Positions 11,516 to 30,680 of a stretch of 64,000 bases of DNA are shown one piece after another. The notes beneath the pieces were generated by a model. That model did not search any database. It saw only the letters and a list, made by a program, of their open reading frames with translations, and was not told the DNA's origin. The DNA comes from Ceratodon purpureus (taxonomy: Eukaryota; Streptophyta; Bryopsida; Pseudoditrichales; Ditrichaceae), in the NCBI GenBank assembly GCA_014871385.1, contig CM026431.1:5555089-5619088 (forward strand). The letters are read 5' to 3'. Position 1 is the stretch's first letter. Each line of letters starts with the position of its first letter. A program made the translations under genes and the position numbers.

Positions 11516-12384
11516 ATGGCTGGGCGAGCACACGGCAGAGGCCGACTGCGCCCCGATCCCGCAAACGCTTCGCAGCTGCGCGAGTGGCTCCATGTCGTTG
11601 AGGCATGGCGCGCCTCCCGTGTTTACGCAACTCCCCGTCCGCGCCTGCTCCTCGATCTAATAGAGCCAGGCGCCCCATGGTTCTGGTCGGTGGGGTGCAT
11701 CCTTCAACGACGGGAACTAGAAGACCTGTCTGGAATCCCGTTTCCACTGCCGCAGCAGGGGTCCCTCATGCTCGCCGACGCAACTCCTGCGCACGTGGCG
11801 ATGGCTGGTCACTCCGTTAGTAGCGCTCCCGCAGTCCACTCACCCGAGCCGGCACCGGAGTCTGTTACTACGTCTCAGTGGGTTCGTGTTGTGGAAGAGG
11901 CCATGGAGTGCCACAGCAACACAACCGTGCCCACTGACCATCACAACGATACGAGCGCCGGCCATTCCAGTGAGGCGGTACATTCCGTAGTCTCTCACCC
12001 GTCAACTTTCCCCCCTTCCGTCGATAGCGAGCACTCTTGTTTCCCTCCACGCGGGGAATCCTATGGCTCCTGGGATTCCTATGACTACCGTCCAGGGATG
12101 GATGTTGTTTGGGCTTACATTGCCGAACACAGAAATGTTGGTACGTGTCTTCCTCTAAAACCAAAACCCTAAACCGCATTCCTTCTAGCACTGAACTCTC
12201 CTTCACTGTGTGTCTTTATCCTTTCATTTCCATATCACTGTATGTAAGCAAAATTCTATTTGGACTTCGAAGTCAGCTATACCATTTCTCGAGCCCATGT
12301 TGATAACTTATGCACCTCGGTGTTCTTGTTCTTATAAACGCAGGTAGACGCGCTACAGGGGGTACATATGGACTGCTGCCATAG
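11516..12384 (+). CDS. Uncharacterised protein, family A copy 2
   Basis: Exons 11516-12140 and 12344-12384 (donor GTACGT, acceptor AACGCAG) give 221 residues. The ATG at 11516 has a strong context (CGCCATGG). The open frame extends further upstream, so the start is a choice. Residues 1-90 form the domain shared with the minus-strand ORF at 10280-10663. The remainder is Ser/His/Pro-rich and probably disordered, with a Tyr/Trp/Ser patch (YGSWDSYDY) near the end. No signal peptide or membrane segment. No known family recognised. Confidence 0.5.
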
Positions 12385-13890
12385 AGTTAGAGGCCCCCAC
12401 TCCCTCGCTAAGGAGACCCCCCCTCGAAACATGCAGTTCCTGTATACGGAGCATTCGCCATCTGCACGCCGCAAATGCCTCGGAGACCTGGGACAGGGGC
12501 CAACGGTTTTGCGGCAGACAAGACCAACTGCCGTGAGTGGACAGGGTTCGGCTGAAGGGGACACTACCCTCCAATCGCCATGACCCCTTCCTTCCCCGGG
12601 TCCCCTGCCTTTCCCTCTCCCGTTCCCCCCGTGTGCACTCCCTAGTTAGGTGGTCGCTCGCCAAGTTTCCAGGAGACCGTGGTCGCTCCCAATGGGGATG
12701 GGTTCAGAGGATAGTTGCAGCTGCCGGAAAGATTAGACAGGTGGCTGTTTTTTAGTGGAAGGCTCTGAGAGTGAAGGAAAACTACGGTGTGAGGCACTTC
12801 TACAGCCTTGCAAACGTATTTTGAACCGCAGCGAACAAGTTTGGGTGTTGCACTTTGATTTTTTTGCACCATGCCGATTTATATGTGCGTGGGAGGAATC
12901 TGACCGTCGTGATTGTAAAAATTCGATTTCTACCTTGTCCGTTCCAGTCTCCGAAGTTCAGGGTGGAACCGTATACCTCAGCCTGTTTTCTTGACTGAGA
13001 ATGCAATATCAATTACGAAAAAATTATTTTTTGTGTAAATCTTCGCTCAAGTGTTCCTTCATTGTGTTAGGTAGCGCGTCCAAGGCGGTGCAGGTTTTTA
13101 GCATTTTTTCACACACCTGTCAAGAACAATTCCTTGACGACCTCATAACCGTATGCAATTTTTTTCACTCTATTTCATTCCCAAATACACATCAATATCT
13201 GCCACCACCGGGCCAAACACTCCGAAATTAATGGGCCTTGCGATACATCACTGAGTCCTCTTCAATTTGCAACGATCAGATTTGTAAATCAGCTTCTGTG
13301 TTCGACATTACCATGTGATTCAGGCGCCGGGGTCACAAAAAACCACAAACAGCCAGAAACGACCCGGTCACTAAAGGGTTAATCCCTCCCGCGACTCGTT
13401 TATGCAGAAGCCTTGCATGCACGAGAACTGCATACCAAAAACCAACACTAGTCTATGAAACCAGCCCCATCTACCATATTCGTACATTTTAGAACCTGCG
13501 ATCTACAGAAAACTGACCCCACGGGTTCATTGTATTGTATACCCAAAACCAACTCGTACTTGAAATTCAGATTATCTACATAATGAAGACATTTCCATAA
13601 TTATAACATCGACGAGAGGGACATGCTCTCAGTTCAAACCCCTGGTGTATAAATTCGCCGTATGTACGCAGTTCCGTATGATGAAGACAGCTTCAATGAC
13701 AAACTAATTAAGGAATAGTGCAGAGGACCAGAATGGAGAAGTCCAGAAGAACTCAAACTCGAAAGAGCTTCGAGAGAGACGAAGAACAAGAGCGACGGAG
13801 AAGAGCTATGGAGGCCTGACTGTGGAGCTGTTCAACATACGTATGTGATAAATTGTTTCGTCGTGAGGGAAGTCGGCAGGCTGAGTTGAC
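12385..13890. promoter_or_regulatory. Intergenic and probable lipase promoter
   Basis: No convincing gene. A TATA-like GTATAAATT lies at about 13648, roughly 240 bp before the lipase ATG, followed by a purine-rich leader (13720-13810). The leader contains short upstream ATGs, for example near 13679, which could act as small upstream ORFs. Confidence 0.35.
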
Positions 13891-16800
13891 ATGGAGAGTT
13901 TTCTGAGTTTCAGGATGAAGACGGTGCTGTCGATGGCTGAGTTGTACGTGTGCGTGCTGCTGTTAGCGGTGCTGGTTCATGGCGCGTGCGCGTCAAGCTT
14001 TTGCCAGCAAGTCGTGGAGCCGCTCGGCTACGGTTGCAGAGAATTTACCGTGAAGACGGAAGACGGTTTCGTGCTCGCTATGCATCGGCTGAGCCGGATT
14101 AGCTCGTTGGTTGCGAGTGGTGGACGAGCGAGTGCTCCAAGTGTGAGCGTCTCTCCCGCGTTCGCTCCAGCGGTGTTGCAGAGTGGCCAAGGTGTTTCTC
14201 AATATCCTGAGGGTCACGGTCAAGCGCCATCTGCGATGGTGACTCCCAGCGGTAGGAGTAGCCTGGTGAGCGTTAATGAATCAACAATGCTGACAGTTCC
14301 TTCAAGTGTAGCGGCGCATTCGACTTCTGCGGCAAAGCAAGCACCGGCAGTTCTCGGAAACAGGAGCACAGATGTTCATCATCATTCCGATTCGGCTAAT
14401 TCATCTAACAGGAGGCGACGACAGCATCATCCCTCGCAGGGATCATCTCCAGGCCAGCCAGAAGCTTTATTGCCTTCAAACAGGACGGCAGGCGCTACTT
14501 CTCCAACGTTGAGTATAGTTGCACCAGGTCCTGCTCCAACCCGGACCACACAAAGTCCATCGCCGTCTTCGGGACGAAAACAAAGACAGAGTTCCACCGG
14601 CGGCGGTTCTCGTTCGAACTACACAGCTAATCCAGAGGTACGGTCCGTTTTTGACAACTCGTTGCCATTACACCAGGTTGTGCTTGTTTCGTTAGTGGAC
14701 AAAATTACTTTCTCTTTTACCTACATGGATAGTGATGTTCGAGATAACGCCTGGGGTTACGCATGTCGACTCCGCAATCGTGGTATATCTGCCAGAAGTT
14801 TCAATAAATAGTTAATGTTCCCCGGAGAAATGACATTAGTGACATTTCAAGCCATCCTGGAATTCTTGAAGAGAGAGTACACTCCGACTTCACAAATGCT
14901 GTTTTCCAAGAGTATCCTAGTATGCCACAGTATGTCACAATCCATTTTACAATATGACTCATTCGTGTTCAGCAATCGCAGTGCGTTTGATAATCATTGT
15001 CCTCATTGCAGGCCGGAAAGGGCTCCCCGGTGTTACTTATGCATCAAGAGTTTTTGAATGGCGATACCTGGTTCGAGTTCGTTGATTTGGAAAACCGAAG
15101 TAGCAGTCTGCTGCCGATTATGCTGTTGAACGACGGTTTCGACGTCTGGATTGGCCATCAACGTGCGACGTACTGGAGCCGTGGCCATACTCACCTCAAG
15201 TCCACGGATCGGGTAGGTTACTCTTAAATTCTTTCATGTTTGATCAATGTAAGCGCATGGATATGATCAGGGTTACCTGCTTGGTGTTCGGAAAAGTTAT
15301 CGTTCAATAGCCAAGTCTATGCCCGCTCTACGTTTTCTGTTTGCAAATGAATTGCAGCTTATGAGTCCTATCAAACTTTCTCAGCATGAGCTTAGAAATC
15401 TGTGGTCACTAAATTATTCTCGGTGCATCTAATTGCTGGATCACTGTGAAGGACATGAATTCACGACAGTTACACTTAAAGGTTCGCTCATTAGTGTCAA
15501 TGCAATGCGTTGATGATTGAACATTTCTAAAAAATGAGGAGGGATAATCCTGCTGCAAGTATGACGACACAGAGGGTTACTCAATCGGCTGCTCAATATT
15601 TGTATGCAGGAGTACTGGAACTGGTCGTGGGATCAGCATGCACAGTATGACCTCCCCGCGCAGGTGCTTTACATTTCTACGGAGACGAATCAACCTGTTC
15701 ACTTCATTGGCTTGTCGCAGGTAAGCTTTATAACTGACCTAATGTACGAGGTAGGGCCATCATTTGTCAACCTTTTGGTTATCCGAGCTGTTTCATGTCT
15801 TAATGCTGCACTTGATATCTATTCGGGTGACGTCGAATCCCAACTTTCGTTTCGTGGCTAAGATAATCTGCTCGGTAATGATGCAGCCTCTTTAACATAC
15901 AGGCTCTCTCGTGTTGGTCTCATTGCAGGCTGCAACTGTTGGTGTAGCAGCGGCTACCGATCATGAAACAGCTCAGATGATTCGAAGTTTGACACTCATC
16001 GGCCCTACCGCGTACCGGGGATATACCAATTCGTTGGTGCTGGACGCTTGGGCGTACATTTTCGGATATGCTATTGACTCGGTGAGGATGTACTACCAGT
16101 GAATGTTGTTTGGTCTGCCATAGATTTTTCTGTCAGGCGGTTAAAACTGCATTAATCTTAGCAGCCGTTGACTAGGAAGTAGTAGAGTTCGCTGAGTTAC
16201 TGGCATCTAAAGTGTACTGTCTAACTTCTCTGTAATTGAAACTTTCAGTCCCATTGGTGAGAGTCAATAAGCAGTTGCTGATAGATTGGGCATTGTCTGG
16301 CTTTGCACTGTTGAGATTATGCAGGAATATTATGCGACGGGCTTTCAAAATGGAGCGTTCAATTATTCCACGTGAGTGTATTCTGTGATCTTTTGGCTGT
16401 GGAATATCTCTTGTGCAGATGGGCTCATCAAGTTGCCAGAATACAACTATGTCTGAAATCTAGTCTCAAATTACAGCGGCCTCATGGGGTCAAGCTGCTA
16501 GCTCGAATGATCAATCTCAGTTACACCTGTTGCGTAGGGTAGTTTAGTCCTTGCATATATTTTCCGGTTTCAATCCTGAATGTCGTCGGATCTACCAGCC
16601 GATTTTTTACATGCACATCTTGACTCTTGAACTTCTTTGCATTTCCACTATTTACCGACATTCACAATAACCTTGAAACACATGCAACAGGGAATTCCCT
16701 CAGACAGGGTCAGGAGTCGGCAATACAGCAATCTCTGTAATATCAGGTGAGAATCTTCTGATGAGGATCTTGCCATGTGCAGGCTCCCATTCTTTTGCAA

Positions 16801-17631
16801 TTTCAGAGAGCCTATTGAGCAGTGTGACATCCCGCATCGTTGGTTCAGCGAAGGCTAATGTCACTTTTCTGACCACAGAGCTCCAGTGTGCATTACATCG
16901 GTCGAAGTCGCAAAATTGTAAACAGAAAAGTCACTAATTAGTATTTGCTAATCAATGCGTTCGTAATGGCAGGCCCGAATTGCTGTCTTAGTTCAGCACC
17001 GATGCAATTTGTTAATGGCTGGGACGGAACTACGTCGTTCAAAAATCTTCTCCATTGGCAGCAAGGTACTGTAGACTACCTGGATACTTAAGGAGCACTA
17101 ATGATAAGTTCCATGCTTTGTGTTTGTCCTGTAAATTCTGTTTAGCATCAATTACGTCTTGCTCAGAAGACCGGAAGTATGCGCATTGAGGTTCAGTCGA
17201 ATTTAGACCACAACAATCTCGAAGTGGCATATCGAGTGTAATTTGACTAGTTGACCCACTACTAATAATTGTATGATTAATTCTCACTCCCAGCGGTTGT
17301 TATTTTGGTCGCAGGCATACGGACGAACAACTTCGCTCACTACGACCACGGCAGCTCAGCCAGAAACATGCAGGCGTATGGTCGAACGACTCCCCCTGCT
17401 TACAATGTTGGACTGATTCCCAGACGAATGCCAGTTCTTATTGTAGCAGGTGGCAGGGATTGGTTCGCCCCTTCTCAAGGCATCAGACTTTTGTTGTCTC
17501 AACTGCAGCAGCAAGCGACACTAATCAATATGACTAACTATGCTCATTACGACTTGGAGTTCAGCGTCAGACGGGAGGTCGACGTGTATCTGCCCGTTCT
17601 CCAGTATCTTGAAGGACCCAAGTTTCAGTGA
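13891..17631 (+). CDS. Secreted acid lipase (LIP1-like alpha/beta hydrolase)
   Basis: Exons 13891-14637, 15012-15212, 15610-15720, 15929-16081, 16325-16371, 16691-16746, 16807-16887, 16973-17065, 17315-17631 keep one frame; about 601 residues. The 16691-16887 exons are the least certain. An N-terminal hydrophobic signal (CVLLLAVLVHGACA) predicts secretion. The abhydro-lipase start (YGCREFTVKTEDGFVLAMHRL) is followed by about 180 residues of Ser/Pro/His-rich sequence with several N-glycosylation sequons, then the hydrolase core (GSPVLLMHQEFLNGDTWF; FDVWIGHQR; EYWNWSWDQHAQYDL). Predicted triad: Ser352 in GLSQA (family norm GHSQG), Asp545 in AGGRDWF, His574 in NYAHYDL. The role would be triacylglycerol or sterol-ester hydrolysis in an apoplastic, vacuolar or oil-body related compartment. 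The insertion and altered elbow are unusual. The start could instead be the ATG at 13915. Confidence 0.85.
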
Positions 17632-18292
17632 GGAACATTCTTCCAAGAGCTAAGATCACATGGTGATCAATGGTCTACCCTTGAGAATGTTAAGTCAGCT
17701 ACAATGAACTGCTTTTAATGTCCCAGTTTAGTTCGTCTCCCTATGCAAAACTTTCGGTTACACAATGCAAATACACCACGATTTTTGAGTTGATACAGAA
17801 CAGGTCCAAGATTCGGTTAAGTACGATCTGCAACGCACAACTCAGGCTTACATCAAACTCTCGGGTCGCATTGTTTTTGGGAGCTGGACATGACTCTATA
17901 AGCCCCTGATTGTTGAGTTTCTCGACGAAATCGTGGCCTCCTCAGTTCCTGCTATCCTCGCTGAGAAGACTATACGATTCTACGAACTCGAACCAATATA
18001 ATGCACGTCGCGAGGGTCTTTAAAGTAGAGTTGAGTTACGTTAAGTATGGAAAGCTCGGAAAAATAAAAGCTCAATGCCTTCAGAAGACCTCACCCAGTT
18101 GAAAAAATGTCTGAGAGACAGCCAAGGTTAATCAATGAAGAGCATGCACTGACTGCTTAATGATCATTTCAGAAATTGGAGTATACAACCAAAACATTTG
18201 CAGAAAAAAACCCACAATTGCTGAAGGCTCCTCAACTCGGGTATCACCACGCAACATGGTGCTTCATTCTGCTTGTCTGCTCCGGCTACTAA
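17632..18292. other. Convergent intergenic spacer
   Basis: Lies between the 3' ends of the plus-strand lipase and the minus-strand methyltransferase. Contains AAAATAAAAG near 18060 as a possible polyadenylation signal. Nothing else is supported. Confidence 0.5.
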
Positions 18293-25105
<6,813 letters not shown>

Positions 25106-25700
25106 TGTACAGTACTCCGCCCTCCCCCTCTCCGCCTGGCTGTCTATATCTGTCCCAGTATCTCTATCTCTCTGTGTCTATGTTTCTGTATCTCTGCCTA
25201 TGTATCTACATGTGTTAATGTTGTCTCTGTGTGATATGTGTCTATGCTTCAACTCTCTGTATGTGTCGCAGTCTCTCTGTGTCTGTGTCTATGTCTATAT
25301 GTGTCTGTGTCTCTGTGTCTAATATGTGTATCTATGTGTCTCTGTGTGTGTCTCTGTGTGTGTGAGTGTGTATGTGTTTGTGTGGCACAACAACTTGGGC
25401 TTGTTTGAAAAATTGAATCTTTGGCAGCAAAAGCAACAGCATCAGCAACAACATCAACAAACAACAGAGTGACCGAGATAGCAAAGATGCTGGTGCCTGA
25501 CTGAAATGGGTTTAAGGTAGGGTTTGAGCTTCCACCAAACTGGAGTTTTGCAAAAACCATCACACAGTAGCTCTTTCTCTTTGTCTTCTCTCTCACTCTG
25601 TCTCTCTCCTTCAATTTGGCATTTTTTCATATAGGAGTTAATTTGGCATTTTTCATTCACTAACTTAGAGTTCAATTTGTAAATTCACACCGGGCTTGTT
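25106..25700. repeat. TG/TC-rich low-complexity upstream region of the methyltransferase gene
   Basis: From about 25130 to 25385 the sequence is a degenerate TGTGTCTATGTCTCTG-type repeat. It is open in several frames on both strands only because of composition. It lies directly upstream of the minus-strand methyltransferase ATG, so it is promoter or 5' leader sequence. Short pyrimidine tracts follow at 25565-25610. Confidence 0.7.
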
Positions 25701-27079
25701 TGAAAGTTCATAATATAGTAGGTTAGGTGGGTTAAACCGGGAGTCCGGGTATGTAAAGCGGGGAACACTCTCCACCAGAGTTCTGTGAGGTCTCTTCACC
25801 TCTCTCGGAGCTTACTGCGAATTATAGCATAGTCAGGTTCCTTTTCACTCCGAGTTTGGAAACACGGAGATAACCTTGGCATTGAGCGGGGACTACCGGT
25901 TTAGCTAGGGTGAAGATTCTTGAATTTATGTGCTTCAACTCACGTGGGTGAAACTCTTTTACATTGTTGAACTTTGGATTAAGATGGGAGAACCTGGTTT
26001 TGTCATGAGGCGTATGTGTGGTTGGATTCATGTGTTTTTTGGATTTTGATCCTTAAGCAAATCGAAATGAATTGAATTCAAAACGAATCAAGCTTGGACA
26101 GAAAAGAATCAATTTTAAAGATTTTTGTTACATCAAATGCAGTAATTGGTGTTACTTCTTTTGTTCTAAAAACTTTTAAGATTATTGGTAGTTGTAATTA
26201 TTTGGTTGGCATGAAAATCACAAGTCTACCTAAAGCACGTAAATTGTGGGTAGAGTTGAGAGAGGCAAGACAAAATCTTTGTATTTTTATGATAAATGTG
26301 TTTAAGATTTTGAGCAAATGGAAGCATTTGGAGTTGATTGGGTTTATGGATGCTCATGAACATTTCACCTCAATTCGAAGTAATATCAATATTGTTGGTT
26401 TGGAAGAGCTAGATTGGCCAACATTAGATTAAAAGTGGTATAGAGCGCATTTTTTTAGAAGATTATGTTCAAAATGAAGATTTGTGGGTTAAATTTTGGT
26501 TTCCCCGTCAAGTCATTATTTTAGTTGAATTCAGAAAACTTTGTGAAGGAAATTCACATTTTGAATTGTTAGTTGATAATCTTCTTACACCTATTAAAGA
26601 ACCATCTTAGATTATTTTTTAAGGAAAATAAAAAAAAACTTAATAGCTTTAAGAAGAATACTAAAATGTTTATTGGAAAGAACTAGTAGATCCTCCATCT
26701 TAAAATGAAATTGACAATGGGTATATTTTTGGAAAAAAAATCTTTTTTATGGTTGACATTAATCATGTGAAAGCTCCAACTAAAGAGTATACAAATCAAT
26801 GCATTTTCAATGTGAAGAATGTAGAAAAAGTTAACAATGCATTGCCATTGAGACGATTAGTGGAAAATCATTGAATCACTTTACGCTCAATATTACAAGA
26901 ACTCTAATGGCATTGTTGAAAAAGAAACACATTTCAAAGGAAATAAAATTCAAAACAAACATTTTTAAAATGCTTAAAGAAAATGCCCGGGAATTTTTTG
27001 AATCCAAAGGCAATTCTTTCTAAAAGGCATTATATTTGAGCTAATAGATGAACAACATATTATGCACGCTTGTAGTATT
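25701..27079 (+). pseudogene. AT-rich decayed coding sequence
   Basis: An open stretch at 26094-26432 (112 codons, containing LWVELREARQNLCIF and LEELDWPTLD) is followed by more protein-like but stop-interrupted sequence to about 26900. I do not recognise the source. The composition is more AT-rich than the neighbouring genes and fits an old mobile-element or gene remnant. Confidence 0.3.
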
Positions 27080-27083
27080 TTAA

Positions 27084-27734
27084 CCCCTAAAGGACAATTG
27101 TCCTAGAATGGGCTTTTATAAATTTTGGGCAGATACCTGTGATGTCAATCTTAAATATATTTTTTTGAATTTTTTTGTGAATGTAGGCCATAACAAGAAG
27201 TTTGAGGGAATTTAATTTTTTTTTCAATTAGACATTTAAAAAAATAGTTATGGTAACCGATGTTGTCATCTTTGAGATTTCCAAAATAAAAAACTTCTTT
27301 TTGTACAAAATGTTCACTCCACAAAATATCAAAGGTTTCACATGAAGTTTTTATTTATTTTTAATATGCTACACTTGTCTTTTGTGTGCATTTTTTTTAT
27401 TTTTTTAACAATTCCTTACTTAGTCTCCTTTAACATGCACCAAAACCTCCAAAACCCATAATGCAAAAAACCTAAGAAAAATAAAATTAAAGTGTATCAA
27501 CCTTGTCAAAAATCTTGACAAAAAAGTTTGTTAATGAATTCAATTGCTATAATCTTCTAATCTCTTTGGTCAACTATGATGAAATTTTTTGAGCTATTTA
27601 CTACAATAATCTAGTCAAAGATCTTACAGTTAGAATTAGAAAATAATGATTTTTTAGTCATTCATGCTTTTTACATCGGGAATGGCAGTTTTGGAGCGTT
27701 TTTTTGGTAAAACTTAGTCAAGGAACTTTAGGGG
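27084..27734. mobile_element. piggyBac-like MITE, copy 1
   Basis: A 651-bp segment directly flanked by TTAA on both sides (27080-27083 and 27735-27738). It begins CCCCTAAAGG and ends CCTTTAGGGG-like (AACTTTAGGGG), giving a short terminal inverted repeat CCCCTAAAG. Internal blocks match the second copy at 62440-63311 in the same orientation, for example ACATGCACCAAAACC against ACGTGCATCAAAACC, and AAGATCTTACAGTTAGA against AAGATCTTACGGTTAGA. No transposase ORF. TTAA duplication with a CCC-starting TIR is the signature of the piggyBac superfamily. Confidence 0.75.
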
Positions 27735-27738
27735 TTAA

Positions 27739-29700
27739 CAAAATGTGATTCTACATCTTAGTCCATTTCACATAAAGATTATGACAATATATATTCAAAA
27801 TGGTCTGCAACGTTGGTTTTGTATAATGATGTTATTATATATTTCACGAACAAGATTGAATGACATTACAATAAACAAGATTGAATGACATTACTATAGT
27901 ACTGTAGATGAAATGTTTGAAAAAAGAAGATTATTATGAGACAATTTTGGTCGTCTTTAAGTAAATGATGATAGAAAAATGATTTTTTGCATTGTTTGTC
28001 AAAAATTAGAAGCCAACATTTGGATGTATGTAAGATTTTCTACAAAGATATGAGAATCAAATTATGTGATTATATTTCTATGATCACATTTCCAAATATA
28101 TGATGAGAACCATTGAATGCCATGTATGATGCTTATAATAATGAACTTACTTTTAAGTCAAACAAGTAGCGAGTTACAGAACTTGCACTTTCAATAATTC
28201 AAAGTAAAACCAACCCAAAAAAAAAAGAAAAAAAAAAAAAAACAAAAAACAAAAAAAAACAAAAAAACAAACCTTTGGTGAAGAGCTTTCAAGTATGACT
28301 ATTGGTTGGTTCCAACTTCTTTAAGGTTTAACAGCAAACGAATGCATTCTTCTTTGTAAAATGGCACCAATAGATTTTTTGAACATATTTTGTGGAAATT
28401 TATTTTGCGGGCCAGAAGATGGGAAATTATTACAACATTAGTATAAAGTAGCAAAACTTTAAGTTGTCATTCAGAATGCCTTTAAATGGTTGGAAACTAG
28501 ACACAAAAATTCAGTGTGTGAGATTAAAAATTTGGCCACTAGTGTACGTGAAGAAGTTTGGAGGCAAGGTGCACTAGATAATTTCATTAGAGACATTCCA
28601 AATGGTCATGATTTTCAAAAACATTGCAATCATATCAATCTAGAAACCAACTATGGTATACAATGCAAACATACTGATTTGATTCCTTGTAAAGTGATAA
28701 ACCACAATGTATTGATTTCATGTGGAGGTTTGGGACTTTATTTTAATTGAAAGTCATTCCATGCAGTGAAGGTGGTACTTGAAAATTGAATTTTAATTAT
28801 GAAAAACGAACTGGATTTGGATTTCATACTCAAGTCAAAATTGGTGATTCCATTTTTAAAAGCAAAACATGTTCTATCAAAGGGAGTGCATTATAAATGT
28901 TTGATTGCCGCTATGGATTTGAAGGTGGTTATTGGTCAAAGTTAGAGTGCTTATCGGTGTTGAGTAAAATCTAGTTAGTTGGTCTTAATGAAGATTAACT
29001 AACAAAGGTTAAAAATGCTTTTTAGAGAATGCATTAGTAGTTGATAATGATAATTTCTTTGGAAACTAGATTTTATAGACTCTACAACATCACATATATT
29101 AGATTGTATACAACTTTTGTCATAACTATAGGATGATTTCACGACATATTGGATTTTGTTAATTTGAATAGTAGAATTATAAATACTCTTAACATGACAA
29201 TGAAGAATATGATTTAAAACATGACACTTCATTCCTAAATGATAATGTATTTAAGATGCTCAATAGTGAATACAAGCACATGTCCTTCAAATCCCATGAC
29301 TCTTTGGAGAATAATGCACAACTACTTTCTACGGTAAACCCATGGTCCAAATGACAGAATGGTTTGGTCCATGGGATTATAACCTTAACTTTGGTCAAGG
29401 ATGCAACCATAAGTCCCATGACACTATACACATTTACTTTAGCCTAAAACTTGAGTTGCTGTCAAAATTAGAATCACTTGTCACAACATGTCTGCTATTT
29501 ACAACATGTCTACTTGAAATCTTTTTACCATAGTTAAGACTGTGTAAGTGTGCTACATCTTTGAGGCATAATTAGCATTGTGTGCACATGCATGCCACAT
29601 AGTATTTACTACAGCAGGTCAACCATTCAGGGACAATGGATGACACCTTCAAACGAGGCAACCATCAAATGGTATGGTCTTGGCTGATTACAACATACAC
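27739..29700 (+). pseudogene. AT-rich remnant with a short open stretch
   Basis: An open frame at 28490-28750 (86 codons, containing VREEVWRQGALDNFI and INHNVLISCGGLGLYF) sits in stop-rich sequence that looks coding-derived from about 28260 to 28960. I do not recognise a family. An A-rich low-complexity tract occupies 28205-28272. This may be the same decayed element as 26.1-26.9 kb, split by the MITE. Confidence 0.3.
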
Positions 29701-30680
29701 AAGGAGTCATACAAAACTCTAGAATCCACAAGTATCCTCAACGGAAAACATTCTAGGACTTTCATTTCTCTAAAATGTGGGCTTCTGTAACTACAGTACC
29801 GTGCTACTGGATACTGGAAGTTATTCCCAGCATATAGTTTATCAGAGTGATACAGTGTTGACATCAAGGTCATAGGTAACCGCATGTATAAGCACTGACA
29901 GGAACAGTAGAAGCAATGTAACGAAAACAAAATTGAGGCAAATCCCAATAGATGCATTCAGCCCCCAAGAGCTCTTAAAAAGCCCAATGGCAAAGTGATG
30001 CTACGAGTAAACAGGAAGTTGTACAAAGTCTTCCTATGTCATTGATACTGACATCTTGAGTTGCAAAATGAACATGCGACCAGAAGCTCAGCCTGATGAG
30101 TTGGGTCCAAGCACTTTTACTGCTACAGATGATATTAATCAGACTAACGGATGTCACCTGCACGTAGCATCTTCAATTGTTGGGACACTGGCAATCTGTC
30201 CTTGGTGTAGTAATTATACACGAATCTCCATGAGACAAACCATGATTTCTTCAAGTATCTGCAAGCCCATGCAACAAAAAGAATTAGAAAAAAACATCCA
30301 TAACAGGCAGAACAAATGAGTACATATATCGTGCAACTTAAATTGAAGAGAATTGATACACACAAAAACACATCACTGAGCGCATAAACAAAACTAAAAT
30401 AAAACAAAAGCTGTAAAAGGTCGTTGAGTCCAAAATTTGAAAGCATAGAAAGTGATGGCATACCTCATCTCATTCGGTTTGGGAGCGAATTCTTCAGGTA
30501 AACAGATACTGCATACTGGTAGCGGCACAAATGTTGCGCACTGGCTAGAAAATGCGTTTTACGCATCCAGAATGTTTTAAATTCGTAACGACCTGGAATC
30601 TTCAAATCGCGGCATTGATTCCATGATAGGGTCCTTGTTCTTGTTCTCTATTGTCTCCAAGCTATCTTTAGATTAAAAAA
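29701..30680. other. Intergenic, downstream of the INO80 subunit gene
   Basis: No supported gene. ORFs here are short and lack splice-consistent extensions. The part nearest 30680 is probably the 3' UTR of the minus-strand INO80 subunit gene. Confidence 0.5.
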
